A DNA stretch of 64,000 bases from Hydrogenophaga sp. (GTDB taxonomy: Bacteria; Pseudomonadota; Gammaproteobacteria; Burkholderiales; Burkholderiaceae_C): the NCBI RefSeq assembly GCF_026125785.1, contig NZ_JAHCKL010000017.1, positions 1 through 64,000 on the forward strand. Reading direction: 5' to 3'. Below the pieces are notes generated by a model that made no database searches, had not been told where the DNA came from, and saw only the letters and a program-made list of their open reading frames with translations. Shown piece by piece: positions 34,884 through 44,460 of this stretch. The translations under genes and the position numbers were made by a program. How positions within the stretch are numbered: position 1 is the first letter of the stretch; each line of letters opens with the position of its first letter.

Positions 34884-36271
34884 GTAGACCCTCGCATCGG
34901 CGGCACCACATCGAGGCGCAATTCGGCTGCACGGGCGTGGGCCTGCAAACCTTCACCGTACGCCATTTCGGCCGCAATCAGGCCCAGCCCCTGGGCTCCG
35001 GCCTGACTGACCTCGATCAGGCTGCTGCGCTTCTGGAAGTCGTAAACCCCCAGCGGCGAGGAAAAGCGCGCCGTGCCACTGGTGGGCAGTACGTGGTTGG
35101 GGCCGGCGCAGTAATCGCCCAGGCTCTCGCTGGTGAAGGCGCCGAGGAAAATTGCGCCGGCGTGGCGCAACAGCGGTTCCCAGCGGTGCGGATCCTGGCT
35201 GGACACTTCCAGGTGTTCCGGCGCGATCCGGTTGCTGATCTCGCACGCTTCTTCCATGCTGCGGGTATGAATGAGCGCACCGCGGTCGTTGAGGCTCTTG
35301 GCGATGATGGCGGCGCGCGGCATGCTGGGCAGCAGGCGATCCATTTCGCGCTGCACCGCATCGATATAGCTCGCATCCGGGCACAGCAGAATGCTCTGCG
35401 CCAATTCGTCGTGCTCCGCCTGGCTGAAGAGGTCCATGGCCACCCACGCGGCCGGAGCGCTGCCATCGGCCAGCACCAGGATCTCACTCGGGCCGGCGAT
35501 CATGTCGATGCCTACCGTGCCAAAGACGTGCTTCTTCGCGCTGGCCACATAGGCATTGCCGGGGCCGGTGATCTTGTCCACGCGAGGTACGGTGGCCGTT
35601 CCGTACGCCAATGCGGCCACGGCTTGCGCGCCGCCGATGGTGAAGGCCCTGGTGACTCCCGCCACATGGGCAGCCGCCAGCACCAAGTCATTGCGCTCAC
35701 CTCGCGCGGCAGTGCTGACACCCGTCCCACCGGTGGCCACACTGCCACGCACCGGCGTGGGCACCACCATGACGATGTCCTGCACACCAGCGACATGCGC
35801 CGGCACGGCATTCATGATCAGGCTGGACGGGTAGGCGGCCTTGCCGCCGGGCACGTAGATGCCCACGCGATCCAGTGGCGTGACCTTCTGGCCCAGCAGG
35901 GTGCCGTCCTCGTCGCGGTAGCTCCAGCTCTCACCGCAGGCCTTCTTCTGCGCCTCGTGGTAGCTGCGCACGCGCTGGGTCGCGGCTTGCAGGGCCTTGC
36001 GCTGTGCGTCAGGCAGGCCATCGAATGCGGCCTTGAAGTCGGCCTGGGTCAATTCGAGCCCGGCCGCGCTGCCCACCACCAGCCCGTCGAAACGCGCCGT
36101 GTAGTCCAGCACAGCCGCATCGCCGCGCAGGCGCACGTCGGCCAGGATGTCGGCCACGCGTTGCTCGATGGCTCCGTCGGTCTCGGTCGACCAGTGCAAG
36201 CGCTGCTGGAAAAGGGTGTCGAAATCGGTTTGCGAGGTCGACAGCCGCAGAGGCTGGGCCTTGAGGCTCAT
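34880..36271 (-). CDS. hisD: Histidinol dehydrogenase
   Basis: 463 residues. The zinc-dependent, NAD-linked enzyme performs the last two oxidations to histidine. Visible family segments are [18 protein letters not shown] (with IYVPGG), [21 protein letters not shown] and EHLEV, which contain the zinc and catalytic His/Glu residues. It overlaps hisC and hisG by four bases each. Confidence 0.97.
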   Translation of the reverse strand: MSLKAQPLRLSTSQTDFDTLFQQRLHWSTETDGAIEQRVADILADVRLRGDAAVLDYTARFDGLVVGSAAGLELTQADFKAAFDGLPDAQRKALQAATQRVRSYHEAQKKACGESWSYRDEDGTLLGQKVTPLDRVGIYVPGGKAAYPSSLIMNAVPAHVAGVQDIVMVVPTPVRGSVATGGTGVSTAARGERNDLVLAAAHVAGVTRAFTIGGAQAVAALAYGTATVPRVDKITGPGNAYVASAKKHVFGTVGIDMIAGPSEILVLADGSAPAAWVAMDLFSQAEHDELAQSILLCPDASYIDAVQREMDRLLPSMPRAAIIAKSLNDRGALIHTRSMEEACEISNRIAPEHLEVSSQDPHRWEPLLRHAGAIFLGAFTSESLGDYCAGPNHVLPTSGTARFSSPLGVYDFQKRSSLIEVSQAGAQGLGLIAAEMAYGEGLQAHARAAELRLDVVPPMRGST

Positions 36272-36927
36272 GGCGTCACCCCCGGTTGGATGGCCCCCGC
36301 AAAGGCCTCGATCAAGGGGCGAATGACCGCCTGCTTGAGCTTGAGTGAGGCCTGGTTGACCACCAGGCGGGCGCTGATGTCCATGATGCGCTCGACCTCG
36401 ACCAGGTGGTTCGCCTTGAGGGTGTTGCCGGTGGACACCAGGTCCACGATGGCATCGGCCAGGCCGGTCAGCGGCGCGAGTTCCATGCTGCCGTAGAGCT
36501 TGATCAGGTCCACGTGAACGCCCTTGCTGGCGAAGAATTCGCGCGCAATGGAGGTGTACTTGGTCGCCACCTTGAGCCGCGAGCCCTGGCGCACAGCCCA
36601 GGCGTAATCAAAGTCCGCCCTCACCGCCACACTGACTCGGCAGCGCGAGATGTTCAGGTCCAGCGGCTGGTACAGCCCGTGTCCACCATGTTCGATCAGG
36701 GTGTCCTTGCCCGTCACGCCCAGGTCAGCACCGCCGTACTCCACGTAGGTCGGCACGTCGCTGGCACGCACCAGAACCACGCGCACGCCGGGATGGCTGG
36801 TCTCCAGGATGAGTTTGCGTGATTTCTCGGGATCTTCCAGCACCTCGATGCCCGCCGCTCGCAGCAGGGGCAGGGTCTCGTCGAAGATGCGCCCCTTGGA
36901 GAGCGCGAGGGTCAGGATGTCGTTCAT
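36268..36927 (-). CDS. hisG: ATP phosphoribosyltransferase, short form
   Basis: 219 residues, the short catalytic form lacking the C-terminal ACT-like regulatory domain. It starts histidine synthesis by joining ATP and PRPP. Motifs include [15 protein letters not shown] and [19 protein letters not shown]. Short HisG normally needs the HisZ regulatory subunit, which is not in this window. It overlaps murA and hisD by four bases. Confidence 0.96.
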   Translation of the reverse strand: MNDILTLALSKGRIFDETLPLLRAAGIEVLEDPEKSRKLILETSHPGVRVVLVRASDVPTYVEYGGADLGVTGKDTLIEHGGHGLYQPLDLNISRCRVSVAVRADFDYAWAVRQGSRLKVATKYTSIAREFFASKGVHVDLIKLYGSMELAPLTGLADAIVDLVSTGNTLKANHLVEVERIMDISARLVVNQASLKLKQAVIRPLIEAFAGAIQPGVTP

Positions 36928-38204
36928 TTGATTCGCTGGATGTCGGCGCCAATCTTGCGCAGCTTCTCTTCCATCTGGTCGTAGCCACGGTCAAGGTGGT
37001 AGATGCGGTCGACGATGGTCTCGCCCTCAGCCACCAGGCCGGCGATGACCAGGCTGGCAGAGGCGCGCAGGTCGGTGGCCATGACCGTGGCGCCTGAGAG
37101 GCGCGACACGCCTTCGATGACCGCGACCTTGCCATCGGTCTGGATGCGCGCGCCCAGACGCACGAGTTCGTTGACGTGCATGAACCGGTTCTCGAAGATG
37201 GTCTCGGTCACCTTGCTCGCCCCCTCCGAAATGCAATTGAGCGCCATGAACTGCGCCTGCATGTCGGTCGGGAAGCCCGGGTACTCGGTGGTGCGAAAGC
37301 TCTGGGCTTTCAGGCGGCCGGAGGCTCTTGCACGGATGAAATCGCCGCCGCCGTCACGGCCGGCCTCGATCTCGACGCCGGCTTCGTGCAGCTTGTCGAT
37401 GACCGCATCCAGGTGGTCGGCACGGCCGTGCCGCAGCACCACGTCCCCACCGGTGGCGGCCACGGCACACAGGAAGGTGCCGGTTTCGATGCGGTCCGCC
37501 ACCACCTGATGGGTGCAACCATGCAAACGCTCGACGCCCTGCACATGGATGCGGCTCGTACCGTGCCCCTCGATGCGTGCACCCATCGCGATCAGCATTT
37601 CGGCCAGATCACCGATCTCCGGTTCCTGCGCGGCGTTTTCCAGCAGCGTCTCGCCCTCGGCCAGGGCCGCCGCCATGAGGAAATTCTCGGTGCCGGTGAC
37701 GGTCACCATGTCGGTGGCGATGCGCGCGCCATGCAGGCGCGAGCGGCCCGCGGGCAGCCTGGCGACCATGTAGCCATGTTCGACGACGATCTCGGCGCCC
37801 ATGGCCTGCATGCCCTTGATGTGCTGGTCCACCGGACGTTGGCCGATGGCACAGCCACCTGGCAAGGACACACGCGCATGGCCGAAGCGCGCAAGCAGCG
37901 GCCCGAGCACGAGCACCGACGCCCGCATGGTCTTGACCAGGTCGTACGGTGCCTCGGCCTTGATGGGTCCGGCCGCCTGCAGCAAGATGCCGCCCCGCTC
38001 GCCAAGCGTCTCGGTTCTGACACCCATGTTGTCCAGCAACTGGCGCATGGTGGCCACGTCGCGCAGGCGCGGCACGTTGACCAGGTTCACCGGGTCCTCG
38101 GTGAGCAGCGCGGCGCAAAGCTCGGGCAGCGCCGCGTTCTTGGCGCCGGATATCTGAACCTCTCCTCGGAGGGGCCGGCCACCGGTGATGCGCAGTTTGT
38201 CCAT
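36924..38204 (-). CDS. murA: UDP-N-acetylglucosamine enolpyruvyl transferase
   Basis: 426 residues. MurA makes the first committed peptidoglycan precursor in the cytoplasm. The catalytic Cys118 ([12 protein letters not shown]) is present, so fosfomycin sensitivity is expected. The N-terminus ([24 protein letters not shown]) is standard. It is followed by hisG with a four-base overlap, so cell-wall and histidine genes share a message. Confidence 0.97.
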   Translation of the reverse strand: MDKLRITGGRPLRGEVQISGAKNAALPELCAALLTEDPVNLVNVPRLRDVATMRQLLDNMGVRTETLGERGGILLQAAGPIKAEAPYDLVKTMRASVLVLGPLLARFGHARVSLPGGCAIGQRPVDQHIKGMQAMGAEIVVEHGYMVARLPAGRSRLHGARIATDMVTVTGTENFLMAAALAEGETLLENAAQEPEIGDLAEMLIAMGARIEGHGTSRIHVQGVERLHGCTHQVVADRIETGTFLCAVAATGGDVVLRHGRADHLDAVIDKLHEAGVEIEAGRDGGGDFIRARASGRLKAQSFRTTEYPGFPTDMQAQFMALNCISEGASKVTETIFENRFMHVNELVRLGARIQTDGKVAVIEGVSRLSGATVMATDLRASASLVIAGLVAEGETIVDRIYHLDRGYDQMEEKLRKIGADIQRIK

Positions 38205-38219
38205 GGAAAAGAGGGTTCC

Positions 38220-38459
38220 TCAGGGTTGGGCCGCCCACTCGGCGGGCGTATAGGTCTTCATTGACAGGGCATGCACCTGGTCGTTATGGATGCGTTCGCC
38301 CAGCGTGGCGTACACCGCCTGGTGCCGGCGGATGGCCCGCAGTCCCTCGAAGGCGGGCGACACGATCACGGCCGCCCAGTGGCGGCCGTCGCCGGTCACT
38401 TCGATGTGCTCACACGGCAGGCCGGCGGCGATGATCTGTTGCAGTTCTTCAGAAGTCAT
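38220..38459 (-). CDS. BolA-family protein (IbaG-like)
   Basis: 79 residues. The short BolA/IbaG fold with the conserved His in RRHQAVYATLGERI and the C-terminal HALSMKTYTPAEW. Such proteins pair with monothiol glutaredoxins and may handle iron-sulfur clusters. The gene sits before murA in the same place as ibaG in E. coli. Confidence 0.92.
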   Translation of the reverse strand: MTSEELQQIIAAGLPCEHIEVTGDGRHWAAVIVSPAFEGLRAIRRHQAVYATLGERIHNDQVHALSMKTYTPAEWAAQP

Positions 38460-38535
38460 TTTCTATCGTGGGCAGTTCGCGGAAAAGGCGGATACGCGCA
38501 AGGATGGCGATGGAGACCAGGCTGGGTCAGGCGCC

Positions 38536-39291
38536 TCAATGCCGGATCTTGTACCCGGTCTTGAGCAGGTGCAAGGCAACCGCGCTCACCACCAGCAGCG
38601 CACCGCCCACCAGCCCCAGGCTGATCCAGGGCGACACATCGCTCACGCCGAAGAAGCCATAGCGGAAGCCGTCGATCATGTAGAAGAACGGATTGAGGTG
38701 GCTCACACGCTGCCAGAAAGCCGGCAGGGAATGGATGGAGTAGAACACCCCCGAGAGAAAGGTCATGGGCACGATGATGAAGTTCTGGAACGCCGCCATC
38801 TGGTCGAATTTTTCCGCCCAGAGTCCCGCGATCAGACCCAGCGACCCCAACAGCGCCGCACCGAGAAACCCGAACACCAGGATCCACAGCGGCGCCACCA
38901 GCGACGGCTGAGCGAACCACCAGGTGACCAGCATCACGCCCAACCCCACCGCCAATCCGCGCACGATGGACGAACCCACATAGGCCACGAACCAGGCCCG
39001 GTGGGAGAGCGGCGTGAGCAGCAGGAACACGAGGTTGCCCATGATCTTGCTCTGGATCAGCGACGAGGAGCTGTTGGCGAAAGCGTTCTGCAGGACGCTC
39101 ATCATCACCAGCCCAGGCAACAGGAAGGCGGTGTAGCTCAACGAGCCATACACCTGCACCCGGTTCTCCAGCACATGGCCAAAAATCATGAGGTACAGGA
39201 TGGCGGTGATCACCGGCGCCGCAACCGTCTGGAAGCCGACCTTCCAGAAACGCAGCACTTCCTTGTAGAACAGGGTCTGCCAGCCGCTCAT
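38536..39291 (-). CDS. ABC-2 type transporter permease
   Basis: 251 residues with about six membrane segments. The ABC-2 signature is visible in the late region (PMTFLSGVFYSIHSLPAFWQRVSHLNP). The start overlaps the ATPase gene stop by four bases. It matches the YadH-type permease located between mlaB and bolA in many proteobacteria. Substrate unknown; an envelope component is possible. Confidence 0.9.
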   Translation of the reverse strand: MSGWQTLFYKEVLRFWKVGFQTVAAPVITAILYLMIFGHVLENRVQVYGSLSYTAFLLPGLVMMSVLQNAFANSSSSLIQSKIMGNLVFLLLTPLSHRAWFVAYVGSSIVRGLAVGLGVMLVTWWFAQPSLVAPLWILVFGFLGAALLGSLGLIAGLWAEKFDQMAAFQNFIIVPMTFLSGVFYSIHSLPAFWQRVSHLNPFFYMIDGFRYGFFGVSDVSPWISLGLVGGALLVVSAVALHLLKTGYKIRH

Positions 39292-40229
39292 GCAGGCACC
39301 CCGCTTTCCAGCACGGCCGCGCGCGCGCCGGAACCGGTCAGGTCCAGGAACACGTCTTCCAGGTCGGCCTTGCGGATCTCGATGTCCTCAGGCGCCACGC
39401 CCGCCTCGCGCAAGCGCGAGAGAATGCGCTCCACGGCCAGGGCATCGTTGGCCGGCAGTTGCACCACACGGCCGGTGATGCGTGCCTGGGTGGCCAGATC
39501 CGAGGGCAAGGCCGCATCGGTCTTGAAACGCAGCACGTTGGACGCCGCACGCGCCAGCAGAGCCGAGGTGGATTCCAGCGCCACCACACGCCCCTGCTTG
39601 AGCATGGCGATACGCCCGCACAAGGCCTCGGCCTCTTCCAGGTAGTGGGTGGTCAGCAGCACGGTACTGCCCATGCGTCTGTTGAGTCCCGAGACAAACT
39701 GCCACAAGGTCTGGCGCAGTTCCACGTCCACGCCTGCGGTGGGCTCATCCAGCACGATAACCGGTGGCTTGTGCACCAGGGCCTGAGCAATCAGCACCCG
39801 CCGCTTCATGCCCCCCGAGAGTTGACGCATGTTGGCCCCCGCCTTGTCGCTCAGGCCAAGGCCCTCCAGCAGTTCGTCGATCCAGGCCTCGTTGCGCCGG
39901 ATGCCAAAGTAGCCGGACTGGATGCGAAGCGTCTCGCGCACGCTGAAGAAGGGGTCGAACACAAGCTCCTGCGGCACCACGCCCAGTTGCCTGCGGGCCT
40001 CCTGGTAGTCGACCTGCACATCCTTGCCATGCACCAGAACCCGCCCCGAGCTGGCACGCGCCAGCCCCGCCAGAATGCTGATCAGCGTCGTCTTGCCCGC
40101 GCCATTGGGGCCCAGCAGGCCAAAAAACTCGCCGGGCTCGATGTCGAACGACACCGACTGCAGCGCGTGGAAGTCGCCGCGCGGAGTGGAATAGGTTTTG
40201 GAAACGTCTTGGAAGGAAACGGCGGACAT
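39288..40229 (-). CDS. ABC transporter ATP-binding protein (YadG-type)
   Basis: 313 residues from ATG 40229. Walker A GPNGAGKT (40-47), signature LSGGMKRR, Walker B VIVLDEPTAGVD and the switch His in LLTTHYLEEAE are all present. A C-terminal extension of about 80 residues follows the NBD. It pairs with the permease downstream. The start follows a 115-base gap after mlaB. Confidence 0.93.
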   Translation of the reverse strand: MSAVSFQDVSKTYSTPRGDFHALQSVSFDIEPGEFFGLLGPNGAGKTTLISILAGLARASSGRVLVHGKDVQVDYQEARRQLGVVPQELVFDPFFSVRETLRIQSGYFGIRRNEAWIDELLEGLGLSDKAGANMRQLSGGMKRRVLIAQALVHKPPVIVLDEPTAGVDVELRQTLWQFVSGLNRRMGSTVLLTTHYLEEAEALCGRIAMLKQGRVVALESTSALLARAASNVLRFKTDAALPSDLATQARITGRVVQLPANDALAVERILSRLREAGVAPEDIEIRKADLEDVFLDLTGSGARAAVLESGVPA

Positions 40230-40302
40230 GCGCGGGGATACCCCATGGTCCGAGCCGCGGCGCAGGACATCTGCGCTGCCACTGGACAACGGGGTATTTT
40301 AA

Positions 40303-40323
40303 GCGGGGGGGCCTTCTCCCCGC
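40303..40323 (-). terminator. GC-rich hairpin after mlaB, possible terminator
   Basis: On the minus strand GCGGGG (complement of 40318-40323) pairs with CCCCGC (complement of 40303-40308) around a nine-base loop, followed by TTAAAATA. The tail is A/T-rich rather than a T-run, and its TAAAAT could serve as a -10 for the ABC genes, though no good -35 was found. Confidence 0.3.
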
Positions 40324-40344
40324 CGGCCAGCGGATGCCGCCGGT

Positions 40345-40635
40345 TCAGACGCTGGCCAGCAACTCGCGCACGCCGTAGAGCGTGGCCAGACTCTCCAGCC
40401 GAGGCGGCAAGCCTGTCACCTCCAGGTGACGACCCCCGGCCTGCACGTGGCGGCGCAGTTCCAGCAACACGGCCAACGCGGAGGAGTCGAAGTCACGCAA
40501 AGGGGATGCATCCACGAGCACCTGCCCCGCCGGTTGGGCCTGAAGACTGGCCTGCAACTGCAGCAAGGTCGTGCCTGCCTCGTTCAGCGTCAGGCGCTCG
40601 GGCAGCACAGTGGAAGGCACGGCTGTCGACGGCAT
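40345..40635 (-). CDS. mlaB: STAS-domain protein MlaB
   Basis: 96 residues from ATG 40635; a start at 40680 inside mlaC is possible. The STAS core reads VLVDASPLRDFDSSALAVLLELRR, with DSSALAVL the usual regulatory loop. MlaB binds MlaF and is needed for MlaFEDB activity. It is the last gene of the mla group. Confidence 0.9.
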   Translation of the reverse strand: MPSTAVPSTVLPERLTLNEAGTTLLQLQASLQAQPAGQVLVDASPLRDFDSSALAVLLELRRHVQAGGRHLEVTGLPPRLESLATLYGVRELLASV

Positions 40636-40651
40636 GGCAGCGGATACCAGG

Positions 40652-41290
40652 TCAGCTGGCCTTGGCCGTGCTGCCAGCATTGCTCTTGTTGCGCTGCGCC
40701 AGCGAGGCGATCAAGCCATCGACGCCCTTCGCGCTGATTTCCTGCGCAAACTGCGTGCGGTAGGTTTCCACCAGCCAGACGCCAAGCACGTTGAGGTCGT
40801 AGATCTTCCATCCGGAAGACGTCTTTTCCAGTCGGTAGTCAAGCTGGATCGGATCGCCCATGCCCCGCACCTCGGAACGCACCACGACCTCGGTGTCCTC
40901 GGGCTTGGAACGCATGGGACGGAAGCTCAAGGTCTGGTCCTTGACCTCGCCCAGGGCGCCAGAGTAGGTACGAACCAGCAAGGTCTTGAACTCGTCCTGC
41001 AGCCGCTTCTGCTGTTCAGGTGTGGCCTGGCGCCAGTAGCGCCCCACCGCGGAGGACGTCATGCGCGAGAAGTTCACGTTGGGCATGATCTTGGCGTCTA
41101 CGAGCGCCATGATGCGGTTGACGTCTCCCGCCTGGATCGCAGGATCGGCCTTGATGGCCGACAGGACCTCGGTGGAGACGCGCTTGACCATGGCATCGGG
41201 CGCCTCGTCGTTCGCCAGCACGGGCACCGAGAAGGTGGCGGCGGCAGTGGACATCATCAGGGCGGCAAGCCAGGAGCGGCGTTTCATCAT
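40652..41290 (-). CDS. mlaC: Periplasmic phospholipid carrier MlaC
   Basis: 212 residues from ATG 41290. A signal peptide (about 1-26, ending VPVLA) precedes the MlaC/Ttg2D fold, with the conserved SRMTSSAVGRYWRQATPEQQ region. It shuttles phospholipids between MlaA at the outer membrane and MlaFEDB at the inner membrane. Confidence 0.94.
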   Translation of the reverse strand: MMKRRSWLAALMMSTAAATFSVPVLANDEAPDAMVKRVSTEVLSAIKADPAIQAGDVNRIMALVDAKIMPNVNFSRMTSSAVGRYWRQATPEQQKRLQDEFKTLLVRTYSGALGEVKDQTLSFRPMRSKPEDTEVVVRSEVRGMGDPIQLDYRLEKTSSGWKIYDLNVLGVWLVETYRTQFAQEISAKGVDGLIASLAQRNKSNAGSTAKAS

Positions 41291-41375
41291 GTGTTTTTCC
41301 TTTCGGCCCGGGGGCCTTGCTGCGGACGGTTCAGCGTAAACCAGATGACCAGCCGCCAAGTGAAGGGGTTCCTGC

Positions 41376-42146
41376 TCAATCGTTTTTATTCGTATCTTTG
41401 CTTTCACCCTGCTCGCCATCGCCCAACCAGATGCCCTTGTCAATCATGTCGTCGATCTGGCTCTGGCGGCGGTTGAGGTAGAGGTCACGGGTGAAGCTGT
41501 ACTTGTCCAGCGCGGCTTCTTCCAGCACGCTGGTGGCCCGCAGCAGTCCGGCACGCGCGTGGACGACGCGCAAGGCGTACAGGGAGTTTCGGGCCGATAC
41601 GGGTCGAACTTCGTTCATGAGATCGCCCGCGGTATCAACCACCAGCCCCACCGAGTCCCGCGCCGAAGACGGCCCCAGAATGGGCAGCACCAGGTAAGGC
41701 CCGGCCGGCACACCCCAGCGCCCCATTGTCTGCCCGAAATCGATGCGGGTACGGGGAATGCCCGCCTCGCTAGCGATGTCCAGCACCCCCCCCAGGCCAA
41801 AGAAGGTATTCAGGCCGAAACGCGTGAGGTTCTCGGTGGCTTCTCGCGGACGGAGTTGCAAGGCGGCATTGACGGACGACCACAGGTCGCCCAGATTGCC
41901 GAAGAAATTGCCCACACCGGTGCGCACCAGTTGGGGCGTCACCTGCTGGTAGGCGGTGGCCACCGGCTTGAGCACCGCCTCATCGACAGCGTCATTGAAC
42001 TTGGACACGCCACGGTTCCAAGGTTCGAAAGGATCGCGTGGATTGGCCTCCGGCCCCGTCGCGCAGCCCGCCAGCAGCGACAGCGACAACGCCAGGCTGG
42101 TAATTTGGAGGGCCCTGATCGATCGGCCCGCATGGGTGGTTGGCAT
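41376..42146 (-). CDS. mlaA: Outer-membrane lipoprotein MlaA (VacJ)
   Basis: 256 residues from ATG 42146, with AAAGGG nine bases upstream; in-frame starts at 42167 and further are weaker. The lipobox LLAGC places the lipid on Cys28. The core DPFEPWNRGVSKFNDAVD and YLVLPILGPSSARDSVG matches VacJ. MlaA removes phospholipids from the outer leaflet. It lies between mlaD and mlaC here. Confidence 0.94.
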   Translation of the reverse strand: MPTTHAGRSIRALQITSLALSLSLLAGCATGPEANPRDPFEPWNRGVSKFNDAVDEAVLKPVATAYQQVTPQLVRTGVGNFFGNLGDLWSSVNAALQLRPREATENLTRFGLNTFFGLGGVLDIASEAGIPRTRIDFGQTMGRWGVPAGPYLVLPILGPSSARDSVGLVVDTAGDLMNEVRPVSARNSLYALRVVHARAGLLRATSVLEEAALDKYSFTRDLYLNRRQSQIDDMIDKGIWLGDGEQGESKDTNKND

Positions 42147-42256
42147 GGTTTTCCCTTTGGGTGACATACCCATTGCTCTTTTCGCCTGCATTGTCGGCCC
42201 GAAGACACGGACACGCGCACGGGTCTGCAAAGTGCCCGCGCCGGTGTCGGGTCTAC

Positions 42257-42739
42257 TTACTCCTTGGCGGGCTCCTTGCTGCTGCCGTCGGCCGCCCGAT
42301 TGAACAGAAACTGGCTGATCAGGTTTTCCAGCACCACCGCAGATTGGGTCTGGGTAATCACGTCGCCATTCGCGATATTGCGCTCATCTCCACCCGGCTC
42401 GATGCCGATGTACTGCTCGCCCAACAGGCCGCTGGTCAGGATTTTGAGCGAACTGTCCTTGGGGAAAGCGTAGCGGGATTGCAAGGCCAATGTCACGTTG
42501 GCCTGAAAGGTTTTGTCATCAAACGTAATGGACTCCACACGCCCGACCACCACACCGGCGCTGCGCACCGCCGCCTTGGGCTTGAGGCCGCCGGCGTTGT
42601 CGAAGCGCCCCACCACGCGGTAGGTCTGCTCGAAACTCAGGTTGAGCAGATTGGCGGACTGAAGCGCCAGGAACAGGATGGCGGCCGCACCGATCAGGAC
42701 AAACAGGCCAACCCAGACATCGTTCTTGGAAGTTTGCAT
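42257..42739 (-). CDS. mlaD: MCE-domain protein MlaD
   Basis: 160 residues. One N-terminal membrane helix (about 9-28) and an MCE domain (VVGRFDNAGGLKPKAAVRSAG and GVVVGRVESI), ending with the hydrophobic loop region LLGEQYIGIEPG. Forms the hexameric periplasmic ring of the Mla transporter on MlaE. It follows mlaE by 30 bases. Confidence 0.95.
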   Translation of the reverse strand: MQTSKNDVWVGLFVLIGAAAILFLALQSANLLNLSFEQTYRVVGRFDNAGGLKPKAAVRSAGVVVGRVESITFDDKTFQANVTLALQSRYAFPKDSSLKILTSGLLGEQYIGIEPGGDERNIANGDVITQTQSAVVLENLISQFLFNRAADGSSKEPAKE

Positions 42740-42769
42740 TGCGTATCTCCGCAGATATAGGTGAGTGCC

Positions 42770-43552
42770 TCAGATGCTGAACATCATCGCGGTCAGGACG
42801 AAATCCAGCGCCAGCACGCTCAGCGAGGCCACCACCACGGTACGCGTGGTAGCGCGCGAGACGCCTTCGGGCGTGGGCTGAGCCTCATAACCCTGGTGCA
42901 GCGCGACAAAGGTGACGGCAAAGCCGAACACCACGCTTTTGATGATGCCGTTGCCCACATCCGCCCAGACATCCACGCCGCCCTGCATCTGGCTCCAGAA
43001 GGCCCCGCCATCCAGACCGATGAGCCCCACGCCGACCATCCAGCCGCCCAGCACACCCACTGCACTGAACACGGCAGCCAGCAGAGGCATGGCGATCACC
43101 CCGGCCCAGAACCGCGGCGCGAGCACACGACGCACCGGGTCGACGGCCATCATCTCCATGGCGCTGAGTTGCTCGCCAGCTTTCATGAGGCCGATTTCTG
43201 CGGTCAACGAGGTACCGGCCCGACCGGCGAACAGAAGGGCCGTGACGACCGGACCCAGTTCGCGCACCAGCGAAAGCGCCACGAGTTGGCCAAGCGCGTC
43301 CGTGGCACCAAAGTCCTGCAGGGTGTAGTAACCCTGCAAGCCCAGCACGAAGCCCACGAACAGACCTGAGACGCCGATGATGGCCAGCGAGTGGTTGCCC
43401 AGGAAGTGCACCTGATCCCGAACCAGTGCGGGCCGGCGCAGCGCAGCCCCCAACAGCCACAGCAGTTTGAACAGGAGTCGGGTGGCATGGCCGATGCGCG
43501 CCAACTGGCAGCGCACGGCATAGCCCACACGGGCTGGATGCAAAGCCTTCAT
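42770..43552 (-). CDS. mlaE: Phospholipid ABC transporter permease MlaE
   Basis: 260 residues with five or six membrane segments. The family motifs [23 protein letters not shown] and [21 protein letters not shown] are intact. It is the inner-membrane core of MlaFEDB. The ATG overlaps the mlaF stop by four bases. Confidence 0.96.
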   Translation of the reverse strand: MKALHPARVGYAVRCQLARIGHATRLLFKLLWLLGAALRRPALVRDQVHFLGNHSLAIIGVSGLFVGFVLGLQGYYTLQDFGATDALGQLVALSLVRELGPVVTALLFAGRAGTSLTAEIGLMKAGEQLSAMEMMAVDPVRRVLAPRFWAGVIAMPLLAAVFSAVGVLGGWMVGVGLIGLDGGAFWSQMQGGVDVWADVGNGIIKSVVFGFAVTFVALHQGYEAQPTPEGVSRATTRTVVVASLSVLALDFVLTAMMFSI

Positions 43553-44379
43553 GGACGCCGCCTCTCCAATGGTGAAGCACCGAAGTCTTCTTCCAGTCCG
43601 GGCCCTGGGTGGTGAAAACGCACCGGCCCGTCAGGCAAGGCATTGACGAACTGGCGGACAAGCGGATCCTCGCTGTGCCGGACCTCTTCGGGTGTGCCCT
43701 GGGCCGCGATCCGGCCATTGGCCAGCACGATCACCTGGTCGGCGATGTGAAAGGTTTCGTCCAGGTCGTGCGAGACGACGATGCTGGTCAGCCCCATGGC
43801 ATCGTTGAGCTGGCGGATGAGGCGTGCAGCCGTGCCGAGAGATATGGGGTCCAGACCCGCGAAAGGCTCGTCGTACATCACGAGTTCGGGATCCAGCGCG
43901 ATCGCCCGAGCCAGGGCCACGCGCCGCGCCATGCCGCCGGAGAGCTCGCTGGGCATGAGGTTGCGGGCACCACGCAGGCCCACGGCGTTGAGCTTCATGA
44001 GCACGATGTCGCGCACCAGCGCCGCGGGCAGCTTCGTATGCTCGCGCAAGGGAAAGGCCACGTTGTCAAAGACGCTCATGTCGGTGAACAGCGCACCGAA
44101 CTGGAACAGCATGCCCATGCGGCGGCGCGCACTGTACAGCGCGTCCGGCCCCATCACGGTGACGTCCTTCCCATCAAAGAGCGTCTGCCCGCTCTGTCCG
44201 CGGATCTGCCCGCCGATGAGCCGCAGCACCGTGGTCTTGCCGCCGCCGGAAGCGCCCATGAGCGCCGTGACCTTGCCGCGCGGCACGGTCAGCGAGATGT
44301 TGTCGAGGATGACGCGCTCGCCGTACCCGAAGGTCAGGTGGCGCAGCTCGACCAGAGGGGTCGTGGTGTCGGTGGGCAT
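43549..44379 (-). CDS. mlaF: Phospholipid ABC transporter ATPase MlaF
   Basis: 276 residues from ATG 44379. Walker A GASGGGKT (42-49), signature LSGGMARR, Walker [14 protein letters not shown] and switch His in VVSHDLDE are present. It powers MlaFEDB. There is no ribosome binding site: the T-run of the gltD terminator touches the ATG. An alternative ATG at 44418 would have the terminator inside its coding sequence. Confidence 0.94.
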   Translation of the reverse strand: MPTDTTTPLVELRHLTFGYGERVILDNISLTVPRGKVTALMGASGGGKTTVLRLIGGQIRGQSGQTLFDGKDVTVMGPDALYSARRRMGMLFQFGALFTDMSVFDNVAFPLREHTKLPAALVRDIVLMKLNAVGLRGARNLMPSELSGGMARRVALARAIALDPELVMYDEPFAGLDPISLGTAARLIRQLNDAMGLTSIVVSHDLDETFHIADQVIVLANGRIAAQGTPEEVRHSEDPLVRQFVNALPDGPVRFHHPGPGLEEDFGASPLERRRP

Positions 44380-44380
44380 C

Positions 44381-44412
44381 AAACAAAAGCCGGGCAACTT
44401 CAAGCCCGGCTT
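44381..44412 (-). terminator. Intrinsic terminator of gltBD, touching the mlaF start
   Basis: On the minus strand AAGCCGGGC and GCCCGGCTT form a perfect 9-bp stem (44404-44412 with 44387-44395) and an eight-base loop, followed by TTTTGTTTG. The mlaF ATG (44379) follows within two bases. Confidence 0.85.
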
Positions 44413-44460
44413 CTGCATGATAAAGGATTCGGCTGGGCGGCGCGCCCGAGGCGCCCGCCT

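Noticed and set aside
34937..36496. 519-residue plus-strand open frame opposite hisD and hisG
   Set aside because: Antisense shadow of two certain enzymes.
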